Below, piece by piece: positions 34,092 through 47,400 of a stretch of DNA of 64,000 bases. The notes beneath the pieces were generated by a model. It was not told where the DNA came from and did no database searches. It was given only the letters and a program-made list of their open reading frames with translations. Position 1 is the first letter of the stretch; each line of letters begins with the position of its first letter. Origin of the DNA: Bacteroidetes bacterium 46-16 (GTDB lineage Bacteria; Bacteroidota; Bacteroidia; Chitinophagales; Chitinophagaceae). The position numbers were made by a program, and so were the translations under genes. The stretch is from contig MKUN01000037.1 in assembly GCA_001897835.1 (NCBI GenBank), positions 1 to 64,000 of the forward strand, given 5' to 3'.

Positions 34092-35165
34092 TTATTGCAG
34101 GAACATTATTGGCAGTGCCATGCGCTGTTCTCTTCCTTGCAGTATGCGGGCGTAATAAAGCCCTCCATTGCCAAGCTCGTTCCTGGTGATCTCTGCACGA
34201 CCTTTAAAATCCCTTTGCATGACCACCTGGCCCAGGGCATTATATATGAGCAGGCTATACGACTTAACATCGGCCGAGGAGAAGATCATTCTGTCGCGGG
34301 CAGGATTAGGATATATCTCAAAGTTATTATCAACCGTGCTGATGACGTTTGCGGCAAGTGGGATATTTAGTTTTTCATTCGCTGCATTTAAAACAGAATC
34401 ACCGTGGTGATCGGCAGTGTAAGATGAGACAAATGCGACCAGCGATACCTTATTTTCATTGTAATTTTCGGGCAATGTATAATGGAAGACATGTGCAAAA
34501 TTCTGGCTACTCAGTGCTGTTGCTGGTACTACGCCAGCAAGACCCCAGGCATAGGGTAAGAGCGCTCGGACCACGTGCCGGTGCACATAACCCGGAATAG
34601 GGTCGCCAAGGCCATAGAAAGGGCTACCGATCACCTGGTTGAATATATTTTCCTGGTCGTAGCCGGGGCCGGAGTGTGCAACAGAATCTTCTACAATATA
34701 CAAGCTGATACGATAATCACCGCTATCCAGGTCGGACAGGATGTTAACGTTCATAGTTGCCGTAATGTCCCTTGTCGCATTATCCCATGTACTGCTTAGG
34801 GTTACATCCAGTTTTGGGGGTGCAGTAAGCCTTTGCAGGATATTGTTATTCCATTGGGTAAGGTAAATGGCTGTGCCACCTGCATGGTATATCCTGTCGA
34901 TCGCCGCCAGGGGTGCCCCTAAAGCATAGGCCTGGCCAATGGTATCAATAGTAGGGAAAAACATGGAATCCGGGATACCATAGGTGTGCAGGCTAACCGT
35001 AATAAGATCAGGGTAAAGTGTAGCCATTGAGTCAACAAAATAGGAGCCTAAGGGGCAGTTGGCACAAAAAGCACCTGTAAAATCTTCCAGCAACACTTTT
35101 CTCTGCCCATACGAATGACCGATGAAGGTGGCTGCCAAAAACAGGAAAAGTATATATCTCTTCAT
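34092..35165 (-). CDS. Omp28-related secreted protein with T9SS sorting domain (second copy)
   Basis: A 357-residue exported protein. Signal peptide (~1-20), then a thioredoxin-like Omp28 domain with a CANC pair (LEDFTGAFCANCPLGSYFVDS) and a GAPLAAIDR loop, a beta-sandwich part (~125-270) and a C-terminal type A T9SS sorting domain (FEIYPNPARDRMIF ...). It is a distant paralogue of the gene at 23428. In the mature protein a HxxxxH-like stretch (PGYVHRHVVRALLP) is conserved-looking. Its stop is 2 bases from the response regulator stop. Confidence 0.82.
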   Translation of the reverse strand: MKRYILFLFLAATFIGHSYGQRKVLLEDFTGAFCANCPLGSYFVDSMATLYPDLITVSLHTYGIPDSMFFPTIDTIGQAYALGAPLAAIDRIYHAGGTAIYLTQWNNNILQRLTAPPKLDVTLSSTWDNATRDITATMNVNILSDLDSGDYRISLYIVEDSVAHSGPGYDQENIFNQVIGSPFYGLGDPIPGYVHRHVVRALLPYAWGLAGVVPATALSSQNFAHVFHYTLPENYNENKVSLVAFVSSYTADHHGDSVLNAANEKLNIPLAANVISTVDNNFEIYPNPARDRMIFSSADVKSYSLLIYNALGQVVMQRDFKGRAEITRNELGNGGLYYARILQGREQRMALPIMFLQ

Positions 35166-35255
35166 ACGTTTTTCATAAACAGGTTAACACTATCAATAGA
35201 CGATGGTGAACAGGCAGATGTTAGAACAAAATACAAGCGATCAAATCTTTATTGC

Positions 35256-35402
35256 TCACTTACCTCTAATGATACCTAACAGCAATGAAATAACTGCGAG
35301 TATAAGCAGCACGTATATCAAGTGTCCTGCGTTCCACCAAAGGAGACCCAAAAGCCATCCTATGACCAATAATACTGCAATTATATAAAGGCATCCCCTC
35401 AT
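35256..35402 (-). CDS. Small membrane protein, lmo0937/DUF5670 type
   Basis: A 48-residue ORF on the minus strand, too short for usual cut-offs. It starts MRGCLYIIAVLLVIGW and ends LLLGIIRGK, with two hydrophobic helices (~5-21 and ~28-45) joined by LWWNAGHLI. Length and pattern match the lmo0937 family of tiny membrane proteins, often found in Bacteroidota near stress genes, of unknown function. A promoter-like TTTTG-N20-TAACTTAG lies upstream. The overlapping plus-strand ORF (35203-35388) shows no such pattern. Confidence 0.8.
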   Translation of the reverse strand: MRGCLYIIAVLLVIGWLLGLLWWNAGHLIYVLLILAVISLLLGIIRGK

Positions 35403-35413
35403 AAAATAATACC

Positions 35414-35446
35414 CTAAGTTACGATTTTAACGTTTGATGCCCAAAA
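35414..35446 (-). promoter_or_regulatory. Putative promoter for the small membrane protein gene
   Basis: On the minus strand TTTTG (35446-35442) lies 20 bases before TAACTTAG (35421-35414), a one-mismatch -7 element. The ATG is at 35402, giving a very short leader. Confidence 0.4.
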
Positions 35447-35475
35447 CAAAAGCGTCCCGAAGAACGGGACGCTTT
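35440..35475 (-). terminator. Terminator of the giant repeat-protein gene
   Basis: An 11-bp perfect stem (AAAGCGTCCCG and its complement, 35449-35459 and 35465-35475) with a 5-base loop. On the minus strand it is followed by TTTTGTTTT. It lies 21 bases after the stop of the 5383-residue gene. Confidence 0.8.
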
Positions 35476-35496
35476 CTATATTAACCCTTAAAGAGC

Positions 35497-38400
35497 TTAT
35501 TGTTTACTGAACTTGATCGACTGTATCGGCCTATGGTTCTTATCTGTCATTTGCAGCATGTAAGAACCGCTTGCCAGATCTTCAATCTTAACCGGTATCA
35601 CACCGCCAGGGTACATATTGGTATTCACCTTGTTCTCAGCAATTACCTTACCCAGCATATCCAGGATGCGTACCACAACTTCACCCTTAGGCGCATTTTC
35701 AAATTTCACGAATATCTCAGAACCTGAAACCGGGTTCGGATACAATGTGATGGTATTGTCATCGCCATTGCTGCCGTTCACGTTGTTAACAACCAGCGGG
35801 CTGCCGGCGCTACCAACACCAAACGGTGAGAAGCTGGTGATACCTGACATGGACACGCTATACGGACCTGGGCCAAATGCAGGACCAGGTGTACCCGGGT
35901 TCCACAACGGATCTACATAGTGCGACATGAAGCATGCATTCCTGTCAAAGCCTGTAAGCTCATCAACTGCGTTCCACTGCAGGGTCATGCTCACATTCGG
36001 TCCACCGGAACCTGAGTGATCAACAACCCATGTTTTGCCAACCGCATTATCCGTCAGTGAAGGACCGGAAGGTACGTTGTTGGTGTAAGCAGTATAGATA
36101 CCGTCGAGCACATTAGCCATGAAGTTGTCTGCATTACCTATGTTGCTCAGGTTCATCGGAGTGTATGATGTATTGTCAGAGCCCATCGGGAAGAGCACGT
36201 TACCTGTTCTGCCACCTACACCGATGTTGGTGTAGATCAGCTGGCCTGTACCGTTGGTCACCACGAAGGATGCATTGTTACCACCCATTACCGATGCAGA
36301 AGGAGCAATTGTAAGGTTGGCGTTACCTATGGTCATAAAGCCGTTGGTCAGTACAAGACCCGTGGTTACGGTAGTGTTGTCATCGATCATCTTGTCGCCG
36401 TTACCATTGAGCCTGATGATCGCGTAAGCACCACCCGGTATAGACTGGGTACCGTTACCTGTTTCTTTCACTTCACCGAGCGAGGCGTCGAATATACCAT
36501 TGTTGATGATGCTGCCCTTAAGCTCAAGCACATTACCTGAACCGATGAAGGACACCATAGCACCCGGATCGATGATCAGGCTATCGCATATTGCGGTCGG
36601 GATATCAACTTCAGGCATGTTCGGTGCTGCTGCAGTTATGGTCACTACAGTTGTAGCTGTTGGCAGTACACCGCAAGCCCAGTTGCCCGGCTCAGACCAA
36701 TGTGTATTGATAAGGCCTGTCCACTGTACCTGGGTATTTATACCTATTACAGATATATCAGAAGTATCAGGCGGAGCACATGCACCACTTACGATCACCC
36801 TGTACTGGTAGCCCACCATGGTAGGTCCAACAGCATTGAAATGCAGGTGGTTGGTATTCACACCTGAGTAAAGTGTGAAGTTAGTGATGTTGGCAAAGCC
36901 TGTACCATTATCAACCTGCCACTGGTAGCTTAAGCCTGCACCTATTGCAGTTACGGTCATGTCGGCAGGAGCATTCGTGCATACTGTTACGCTCGATGCC
37001 GGCTGTATCGTGATATACGGGGCAAAGTTTACACTCAGTGTAGCTGTGTTCGTAGTTATTGGCGGTGCACATGTGCCGCTTACCGTTACCCTGTACTGGT
37101 AACCGTTCATGGAAGCCGTAGCAGCCGTAATGGTGAGCGTATTAGTATTCACGCCACTATATGGAGCCGCAGCAGGAACATTAACCCAACCGGTACCGTC
37201 GTTCACCTCCCATTGGTAAGCTAGTGCTGTACCCACAGCTGATATAGAGAAGGACGCATCAGTGCCTTCGCATACTATCGCATTTACCAGTTGGTTACCC
37301 AGCGCCGGTGCTGTGTTCACCGTGAGCAATGCAATACCCGATGTATCACCAGGGTAGCAAGTACCGGTAACATATGCACGATACTGGTAGCCATTCATTG
37401 CGGAGTCAACCGCAGTGAGGTGAAGCGTAGCAGTAGTAGCGCCTGAGTAGGTAGCATTGTTGGTGATATTCGTAAAGCCTGTGCCGGTATTTACCTGCCA
37501 GTGATAAACAAGGCCTGTGCCGGTAGCTGTAATGCTGAACGATGTATCACCACCTGCACAAAGCGTTGCGTTAACAGGTGAAGATGTTACCCTTGGCAGC
37601 TCATTCACTGTTATCGCGAAGGTAGTAGCTGCTGTGGTACCGCAACTGTTGGTCGCAGTAACACTCAGTACACCCGAGGTAGCAGTAGTGCTGAAGTCTA
37701 TTGCTACGAGGTTACCAGTGCCAAGTATTGTAGCACCTGAACCGGTGTAAGTCCATGTATATGTTACAGAGCTATCAAAAGGCACACTGTACACTACATT
37801 GCTTTCGCCCTGGCATACAGGTGATGTACCTGTAATAGCACCCGGCTGTGCTGGCAGCGGATGAACGGTGATGGTCACTGTCCTTGCTGATGAAACGCCG
37901 CAGCCGTTAGTAGCTGTAACACTCAGCGTACCCGAAGTAGCTGTGGTGCTGAAATCGATGCTGATGCTGTTACCAACACCTGTGATCGTAGCACCTGCGC
38001 CACTGTAGCTCCATGTGTAGGTCACCGTAGGATCGAGCGGCACAGTGTAAGTCACTGCGTTCTGACCCTGGCATACATCGGCAGATGATGCGGTGAACGG
38101 TAACGGTGTATTCGGCAGCGGGTTAACTGTGATATTAGTAGTTGTTGCCGCCGATGTGCCACAGTTGTTAGTAGCGGTCACACTCAGTGTACCCGAGGTT
38201 GCATTGACCGCGAAATCAAGGGTAGCTGTATTACCGTTACTATTGTTAATGGTAACACCTGTACCGCTGTACGACCAAGTGTAAGATACGGTCGGATCAT
38301 TAGGCACTGTGTAAACCACACCTGTCTGGCCCTGGCATACAACCGGTGTGCTCACTGTAAACGGAGCAGGCTGAGCAGGCAGCGGATGAACAGTCACTGA

Positions 38401-41400
38401 AACAGTGCGCGGAGCAGATACACCGCAACCATTGGTTGCAGTAACCTGTATGTCGCCCGAAGTAGCTGTATTGCTGAAATCAACGTTCGCTGTATTACCA
38501 CCAAATACTGTAATGGTAGCGCCTGTACCAGTATAAGTCCAGTTGTAAGTAACCGTCAGGTCAAGCGGCACAGTGTAAACCACGTTTGTCTGGCCCTGGC
38601 ATACCGAATCAGATGCGGTAGTGAAGTTGCCGGGAACCTGCGGCAGCGGGTTAACTGTTATAGCGAGTGTGCTGGCTGTTGAAGTGCCGCAAACTGTTGT
38701 TGCAGTAACACTCAACGTACCGGCAGTGGCTATGTTGCTGAAGTTAAGTGTAACGTTATTAGACGGTGCACCTGTGATCGTAACACCTGTACCGCTGTAA
38801 TTCCAGCTGTAGGTAACACCCGGAACATTGGTAACAGAGTATGCCTGTGTTGTACCCTGGCATGCAGCAGCCGGACCAGTAATGGCGCTTGGCTGAGCAG
38901 GTATCGGATTAACTGTTACAGCAAATGTGCTGTTATTCAGTGAGGTACCGCAGGCATTGTTGGCCACAACTGTGAGCGTACCGCTGGTAGCTGTTACACT
39001 GTAGTTGACGCTCACCGTGCTGCCTGTGCCTGATATAGTAGCACCTGTGCCGCTATAAGTCCAGGTATATGATGTAGCAGTCGGATCAACCGGTACTGAG
39101 TACACCATGTTATTCTGTCCCTGGCATACCGGATCAGGTCCTGTAATTGCACCCGGATCGTTCGGCAGGGTATTCACTGTAATGTTGAGTGTGCGTGCAG
39201 CCGAAGTACCGCAGGCATTAGTTGCAGTTACGGTCAGCTGACCGCTTGTAGCTGTGTTGCTGAAGTCGATAGTGATACTGTTAGTAGTACCATTGATGGT
39301 AGCACCTGTACCACTGTATGCCCATGTATAGGTCACAGTCGGATCATTAGGCACGATATACATCACACCGGTCTGACCCTGGCAAACCGTATCACTTGAT
39401 GTAGTGAAGTTGGCCGGCTGCATTGGCAGCGGATTAACGGTTATTGCCAGTGTTTGCGACAGCAACGATGAGCCGCAGGCATTGTTGGCCCATACGCTCA
39501 GCGTACCTGAAGTAGCTACTGTGCTGAAGTCAATGCTTACACTGTTGGTAGTACCGGTAATGGTAGCACCTGAGCCGCTATAGGTCCATGTATATGATGT
39601 AGCGGTCGGATCATTAGGTACTGTATAAGCAACAGCATTCTGACCCTGGCAAACTGCCGCAGGACCTGCTATAGCACCCGGCTGTAAAGGCAGCGGGTTA
39701 ACTGTTATTGCAAGTGTTTGCGGTATAGAAGTACCACATCCGTTGGTAGCAGTAACATCCAGGTTGCCCGATGTAGCGGCATTGCTAAAGTCGATGCTCA
39801 CCAGGTGGCCTGAGCCGCTGATGGTAGCACCTGTACCACTGTAGGTCCATGTATAGGTTACAGTAGGATCATCAGGCACTTCGTAGATCACACCTGCCTG
39901 GCCCTGGCATACAGGGTTGGTGAATGTAATGAACGGAGCCGGCTGGTTTGGCAGTGGGTTAACGGTTATTGCCATTACCCTTGCCAGTGATGCACCGCAT
40001 GAGTTGTTGGCGATCACTGTAAGGTTGCCCGATGTAGCCGTAGTGCTGAAGTCTATTGTTACAGCATTGCCCGTACCGGTGATGGTAGCACCTGTACCGC
40101 TATAGGTCCATGTATAGTTCGTAATTGTAGGATCGTTGAGTACCTGGTAAGATACACCCGCATCGCCCTGGCATACTGTAGCCGGACCAGTGATGACACT
40201 TGGCTGCAGTGGCAGCGGGTTCACTGTTATCGCGAAGGTACTTGCCGTTGAGGTACCGCAGGCATTGGTTGCCGTTACGCTCAATGTGCCTGAAGTAGCA
40301 TTGGTGCCGAAGCTGAGTGTAATTGCATTACCGGAACCAACGATAGACGTATTGAGACCTGAGTAAGCCCAGTTATAGGTTACCGTAGGATCATTAGTTA
40401 CCGAGTATGGCACACCAACATCGCCCTGGCATACAGGAGATACACCTGTAATAGCACCAGGAGTTGTAGGCAGCGGATTCACTGTGATATCAATAGTAGT
40501 TGGCAGTGACGTACCGCAGGCATTATTAGCCACAACGCTCAGTGTACCTGATGTAGCCGTATTGCTGAAGGTAAGTGCTACACTGTTACCTGAACCGGCA
40601 ATCGTAGCGCCTGTACCGCTATAGGTCCATGTGTAGGTCACTGTAGGATCATTAGGCACGGTATACACAACGCCGTTCTGGCCCTGGCATACCGTATCGC
40701 TCGATGTTATAAAGGCAGCCGGCTGCAATGGCAGCGGATTAACCTGTATTGAGAAGTTGCTGGCCAGTGATGTACCGCAACCATTCGTAGCTGTTACGCT
40801 CAGAGTACCTGAAGTAGCCGTTGTACTGAAGTCTAAGGTCACCGCATTGGTAGTACCATTTATGGTAACGCCAGTACCTGTATAAGACCAGTTATAGGTT
40901 ACTGTAGGATCGTTAATAACTGAGTATGCAACACCAACATCGCCCTGGCATACAGGAGAAGTACCTGTGATGGCGCTTGGCGGAGCAGGCAGCGGGTTAA
41001 CCACTATAGCAAATGTGCTAGGCGTAGAAGTGCCGCAGCTATTTGTAGCTGTCACACTTAATGTGCCGCCAGTAGCCGTCGCGCCGAAGTTCATAGTAAT
41101 CGCATTACCGGTGCCGATTATTGTAGCACCTGTACCACTGTAAGTCCATGTATAAGTTACAGTAGGATCATTGGTAACTGAATAGGCTACCCCACTCTGG
41201 CCCTGGCATACAGGCGTAGTACCTGTAATAGCGCCCGGTGTTACCGGCAGTGGCTTAATGGTAATATTCAGGTTGCGTGGTGCAGATGTACCGCAGGCAT
41301 TTGTAGCTGTCACACTCAGGGTGCCTGAAGTAGCTGCAAGCGAGAAATCTATGGTTATTGAATTACCTGTACCATTTATTGTGGCACCTGCACCGCTGTA

Positions 41401-44400
41401 CGCCCATGTGTATGTTACACTGGGATCATTAGGTATTGTATAAACCACACCTGAAGTACCGGCACAAACCGAATCTGTGAATACAGAGAATGCAGCAGGC
41501 TGCAATGGCAGCGGGTTAACCAATACTGCAAATGTGCTTGCTGTAGATGTACCACAGGCATTCGTAGCAATTACGCTAAGGTTACCAGAAGTTGCATTAT
41601 TAGCATAAGTTATAAATATAGTGCTCGTACCGTTACCGGTGATGGTAGCACCTGTACCGCTGTAAGACCATGTATATGTTACGGTCGGATCATTGACCAC
41701 AGAGTATGCAACACCTACATCACCCTGGCATACAGGTGTGACACCTGTAATAGCGCCCGGAGTAGTTGGCAGTGTATTCACTGTAACTGCGAGCGGAGCC
41801 GAAGGCGCAGATGTACCACAGGCATTCGTAGCAGTCACGGTGACATCACCGGAAGTAGCCGTTGCGCTGAAGTTAATGCTCGCATTGTTACCGAATGAAC
41901 TGATCGTAGCACCCGTACCACTATAGCTCCATGTGTATAAAGTTACGGTCGGGTCGTTCAGCACTGTATAAAGTACACCATTCTGGTTCTGACATACGGT
42001 AGTAGGACCTGTTGGTGTACCCGGCACATTCGGCTGCGGATTAACCGTTATTGATTTAATTGTAGCTACAGATGTTCCGCAAGCGTTCGTAGCTGTTACG
42101 CTCAACACGCCGCTTGTTGCGGTATTACTGAAGTCGATGGTAATTGCATTGGTCGTACCATTAATAGTTGCGCCTGTACCACTGTAGGTCCATGTGTACG
42201 TTACCGTAGGATCGTTGGTTACAGAGTAGGCAACACCTGTCTGGCCGGCACATACAGGCGATGCGCCTGTAATAGCACCGGGCTGTGTGGGCAGCGGATT
42301 AATAGTTATGGCCAGCGTTGTAGGCGATGAGGTGCCGCAGGTAGTTGTAGCGGTAACACTCAATGTGCCTGATGTGGCATTATTAGCAAAATCGATAGTT
42401 ATTGCATTGGCACCATTACCTGTGATGGTAGCACCAGTACCGCTGTAGGTCCATGTGTAGGTAGTACCCACTACATTGGTCACAGAATATGCATTGGCTG
42501 CAGAACCCTGGCAGGCAGTAGCCGAACCTGTAATAGCAGCCGGTGCAGCTGGCAGCGGGTTCACCGTAATTGCCAGTGTAGTGGCAGCAGATGTTCCGCA
42601 ACCATTGGTAGCTGTTACACTCAGTGTACCACTCGTAGCTGTTGCGTTAAAGTCGATGGTAATGGTGCTTCCTGTACCATTGATGGTAGCACCGGTACCG
42701 CTGTAGGTCCATGTATAAGTTACAGAAGGATCATTAGTAACTGAATAAACATTACCGTTAGAGCTTTGGCATACTGTAGCCGAACCTGTAATAGCACCCG
42801 GCTGTGTCGGCAGCGGGTTCATTGTTATCGCCAATGTCCTTGCAGTTGATGTACCGCAGGCATTGGTTGCTGTTACGCTCAGGGTACCTGATGTAGCATT
42901 ATTTGCAAAGTCAACTGTTACTGCATTGCCGGTGCCGGTAATTGTAGCACCCAGGCCGGAGTAAGTCCAGTTGTATGTAGTAATGGCCGGATCGTTTGTT
43001 ACAGAATAAGCATTACCAACAGAACCCTGGCAAGCAAAAGCTGAACCTGTTATCACGCCCGGCTGTGTGGGCAGCGGGTTAACGGTAACTGCAAATGTCG
43101 TTGCAGCTGATGTACCGCAGGTATTGGTTGCCGTTACTTGTATGTCTCCCGATGTAGCATTGTTGGCGAAGTTCACCAATATGCTGTTACCGCTTCCTGT
43201 TATGTTAGCACCATTGCCGGTATAGCTCCATGTATAGGTCACGGTCGGGTCGTTCGTTACTGAGTAAGCAACGCCATTTTGACCCTGGCATACCGGGGTA
43301 GTGCCGGTAATTGCACCTGGCTGTGTAGGCAGCGGGTTTACAGTTATAGCTATTGTCCTGGCAGTTGATGTACCGCAGGCATTGGTTGCTGTTACACTCA
43401 GTGTGCCTGAAGTGGCAGTATTAGAGAAGTCAACCAGCACGCTGTTACCTGTACCATTGATGGTAGCACCTGTACCGCTGTAGGTCCATGTGTACGTAAC
43501 ACCTGCTACATTAGGCACTGTGTACTGTACACCGGTCTGGCCCTGGCATACTGTCGGCGTGCCGGCAGTGAATGCCCCGGGCTGGGCAGGCAGGGCTGTT
43601 ATGGTTATCGACAGTGTCCTTGCAGTTGACGTGCCGCAGGCATTAACTGCATTTACAGTCAACGTACCTGAAGTAGCGGTAGCACTGAAGTCTATACTTA
43701 CACTGTTTGTGGTACCTGTGAGGGTAGCACCCGAACCGCTGTAGCTCCATGTATATGAAGTAGCATTCGGATCGTTGGTAACACTATAAATATTACCTAC
43801 TGTATTAGCACATACAGGTGTAGTGCCTGTTATCACACTTGGCTGCGATGGTATCGGTGTTACTGTTATGGCCAGTGTACTTGCAGTTGATGAACCGCAG
43901 GCATTATTGGCAGTAACACTCAGTGTGCCCGATGTTGCGTTATTCGCAAATGAGATCAATACGCTATTACCCGTACCTACTATCGTAGCGCCTGTACCGC
44001 TATAGGTCCATGTGTATGATGTAGCAGTTGGATCGTTCGTCACAGAATAAGTGACACCGTTTGCTCCTGCACATACCGGGTTTGTACCTGTAATGGCTGT
44101 AGGAGTAACCGGCACACCGTTCACTGTTATTGCCAGTGTACGTGCTGTAGAGGTACCGCAGGCATTGGTAGTCGTTACACTCAATGTACCCGAAGTAGCT
44201 GTCGCGCTGAAGTCGAGCGTAGCAGTATTCGCAGTGCTGGCAAGGCCGGTAACGCCGGTACCTGTATAGGTCCATGTATAAGTATTGCCTACTACGTTAG
44301 GCACAGTGTAGATCACACCTGTCTGGCCCTGGCATACTGTCGGGCTCGAAGTTGTGAAGTTGCCCGGTTGTGTTGGCAGCGGGCTTACCGTAATATTATA

Positions 44401-47400
44401 TGTACGTGCTGTAGATGTACCGCAGCTGTTGGTACCGGTAACACTCAATACGCCCGACGTAGCCGTATTGCTGAAATCGATAGTTATGGCATTGCCTGTA
44501 CCGCTTATGGTACCGCCTGTACCGCTATAGGTCCAGTTATATGTTGTGATGTTCGGATCGTTCGTTACACTGTAAGCAACACCTAACGCACCCTGGCAAG
44601 GGTTAGGCGTACCTGTGATGGTACCCGGCTGCGTTGGCAGCGGGTTAACGGTGATCGCTAAAGTAAGTGCTGTAGAAGTACCGCAGGCATTCACTGCAGA
44701 TACGCTCAATGTACCGGAAGTAGCATTGTTCGCAAAATCAATGGTCACTGCATTGCTTGTACCATTTATTGTAGCACCTGTACCGCTGTAGCTCCAGAGG
44801 AATGATGTGGCATTTGCATCAGGAGCAACCGAGTAGCTAACACCAGACTGTCCCTGGCAAACTGTTGCGCTGCTTGAAAGGAACGCTGCCGGTGTGGTTG
44901 GTAATGGTGTTACGGTCACACCTATTGACCTTGGTGCCGAAGTACCGCAGGCTGTAGTTGCTGTTACACTGATTACGCCTGAAGTAGCATTGTTGGCAAA
45001 AGTAGCGGTAACCGCATTGCTTGGCGGACCGCTGAAGGTAACACCTGTACCACTGTAGCTCCACGTATAGGTAACACCTACGACTGCAGGAACTACATAG
45101 TTCGCAGTGCCACCTGCACAAACTGTTGTGCTTGCTGTTGTGAACGCACCTGGTTGGAATGCGCCCGGCTGCATGGTGAGTGCCACTGTCTGTGCAGCCG
45201 AAGTGCCGCAAGTGTTGCTTGCAGTAACGCTCAGCGTACCTGAAGTGGCTGTATTGTTAAAGTCAATTGTTATACTGTTGGTACCATTACCGTTGATGGT
45301 AGCACCGGTACCGCTATAGGTCCATGTATAAGACGTAGCATTAGGTACCGCAGCCACTGAATATGGAGTACCTGTAGTACCCTGGCATGGTGTGGTAGTA
45401 CCCGTGATCGCACCCGGCTGGGCTGGTATCGGGGTAACTGTTATTGAGAATGTGTTGCTGGTAGTACCGCAGAAGTTCGTCTCATCCAGTGTAAGCGTAC
45501 CGCTTGTAGCAGTAGCGCTGAAGTCGATCGTGATGGCATTGGTACCATTACCATTGATAGTAGCACCTGTACCACTGTAACTCCATGTATACGTATTGAC
45601 ATTGGCATTAGCAGGTACTGAATATGCTACACCGGTCTGGCCAACGCATACAGGCGATGTACCTGTGATGCTGAATGCTATCGGGGCTGCCGGGTTAACT
45701 GTTATCGGCAGGGTCACATTAGCGGTAGTACCACAAGCATTGGTACCACTAACGGTCATGGTGCCCGATGTGGCAGCAGGACCAAAGTTGAAGCTGTTGG
45801 TATTGGTACCTGTGGCATTGGAGAATGTAACGCCGGTACCGGAATAAGCCCAGTTATAAGTGGTGATATTGGCACCACCTGCTACTGTATAAGTAAGTGC
45901 ACCTGCACCCTGGCATACCGGGTTTGTTCCTGAGAGCGGACCGGTAAGCGTTGGCAGCGGGTTCACCGTGATATCAAATGTATTCGTTTGTGTACCGCAG
46001 GTGTTGCTGGCAACAAGTGTCAGCGTACCACCGGTGGCAGTATTGCTGAAGTCTATATTGATACTATTGGTATTGTTGTTATTGATCGTAATACCTGTAC
46101 CGCTGTAAGACCACGTCCATGTAGTTACATTAGCGTCGGCCGGTACAGAGTACCCTACTCCTGTCTGGCCCTGGCATACAGTTGCCGCACCTATTATATT
46201 AAAGGCATTTGGCGCCTGCGGGTTAACATTGATCGCATAGGTCAGTGTTGATGTAGTACCGCAACTGTTAGTACCATAAACGCTCATGGTGCCCGATGTA
46301 GCAGCAGGACCAAAGTTGAAGTCGTTGGTATTGGTAGCCGTGGTATTAGAGAATGAAACACCGGTACCGGTATATGCCCAGTGATATTGGGTGATATTGG
46401 CAGCGCCACCGGCTGTATACGTAACCAAACCTGCATTCTGGCACACAGGGTTGGTACCCGTGAGTGGTCCTGTTAATGAAGGTGAAGGATCAACCGTGAT
46501 CGCAAAGGTGTTGGTTGCCGTACCGCAGGCATTTGACTCAACAAGTGTCAATGTACCGCTGGTAGCAACGTTATTGAAGTCGATGCTTACACTATTGGTA
46601 TTGTTATTATTGATAGTAGCACCTGTGCCGCTATAGGTCCATGTGTAGGTCACACCAGCTACGGAAGGCACAAAGTACACATTGCCTGTAGTACCCTGGC
46701 AGGCATTAGTGTTACCTGTAATATTGAAGGCGGCAGGAGCGGCAGGGTTAACCGTAACCGCATATGTTAACGGACCTGTAGTACCGCAAGAACCAGTGCC
46801 CGTAACCGTAATAGTACCGGAGGTAGCAGTTGCGCCGAAGGTGAAATTATTTGTATTTGTAGCTGTAGCATTCGAGAAAGTAACACCTGTACCGCTATAG
46901 CTCCAGTTGTAGGTAGTGATACCTGTACCACCTGCTGCTGTATAAGTAACTGGTGGGTCGTTCTGACATACTGTTGCATTACCTGATATTGGGCCGGTAA
47001 GCGTTGCAGCCGGGTTAACAGTTATTGCAAACGTATTGTTCTGTGTACCGCAGCTATTCGTTTCCACCAGTGTCAGTGTACCGCCGGTAGCAGTAGCGCT
47101 AAAGTCCATAGTGATCGCATTGGTACCATTACCCGTGATGGTGGCACCTGTACCACTATATGACCATGCAAAGGATGTAACATTGGCATTGGCCGGTACT
47201 GAATAAGCGACACCTGTCTGGCCCTGGCATACTGGTGATACACCTGTGATGTTGAAGGCTATCGGCGCTGCAGGATTAACTGTTATTGAATATGTTAAAG
47301 TAGCCGTATTGCCACAAGCGCCGGTACCATAAACACTCAAAATGCCTGAGGTAGCGCTGGCGCCAAAGGTCAGGTCATTGGTATTAGTGGCCGTTGCATT

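Noticed and set aside
35203-35388. Plus-strand ORF of 61 residues
   Set aside because: The opposite strand encodes a convincing two-helix membrane protein (35256-35402); the plus-strand product has no recognisable pattern.
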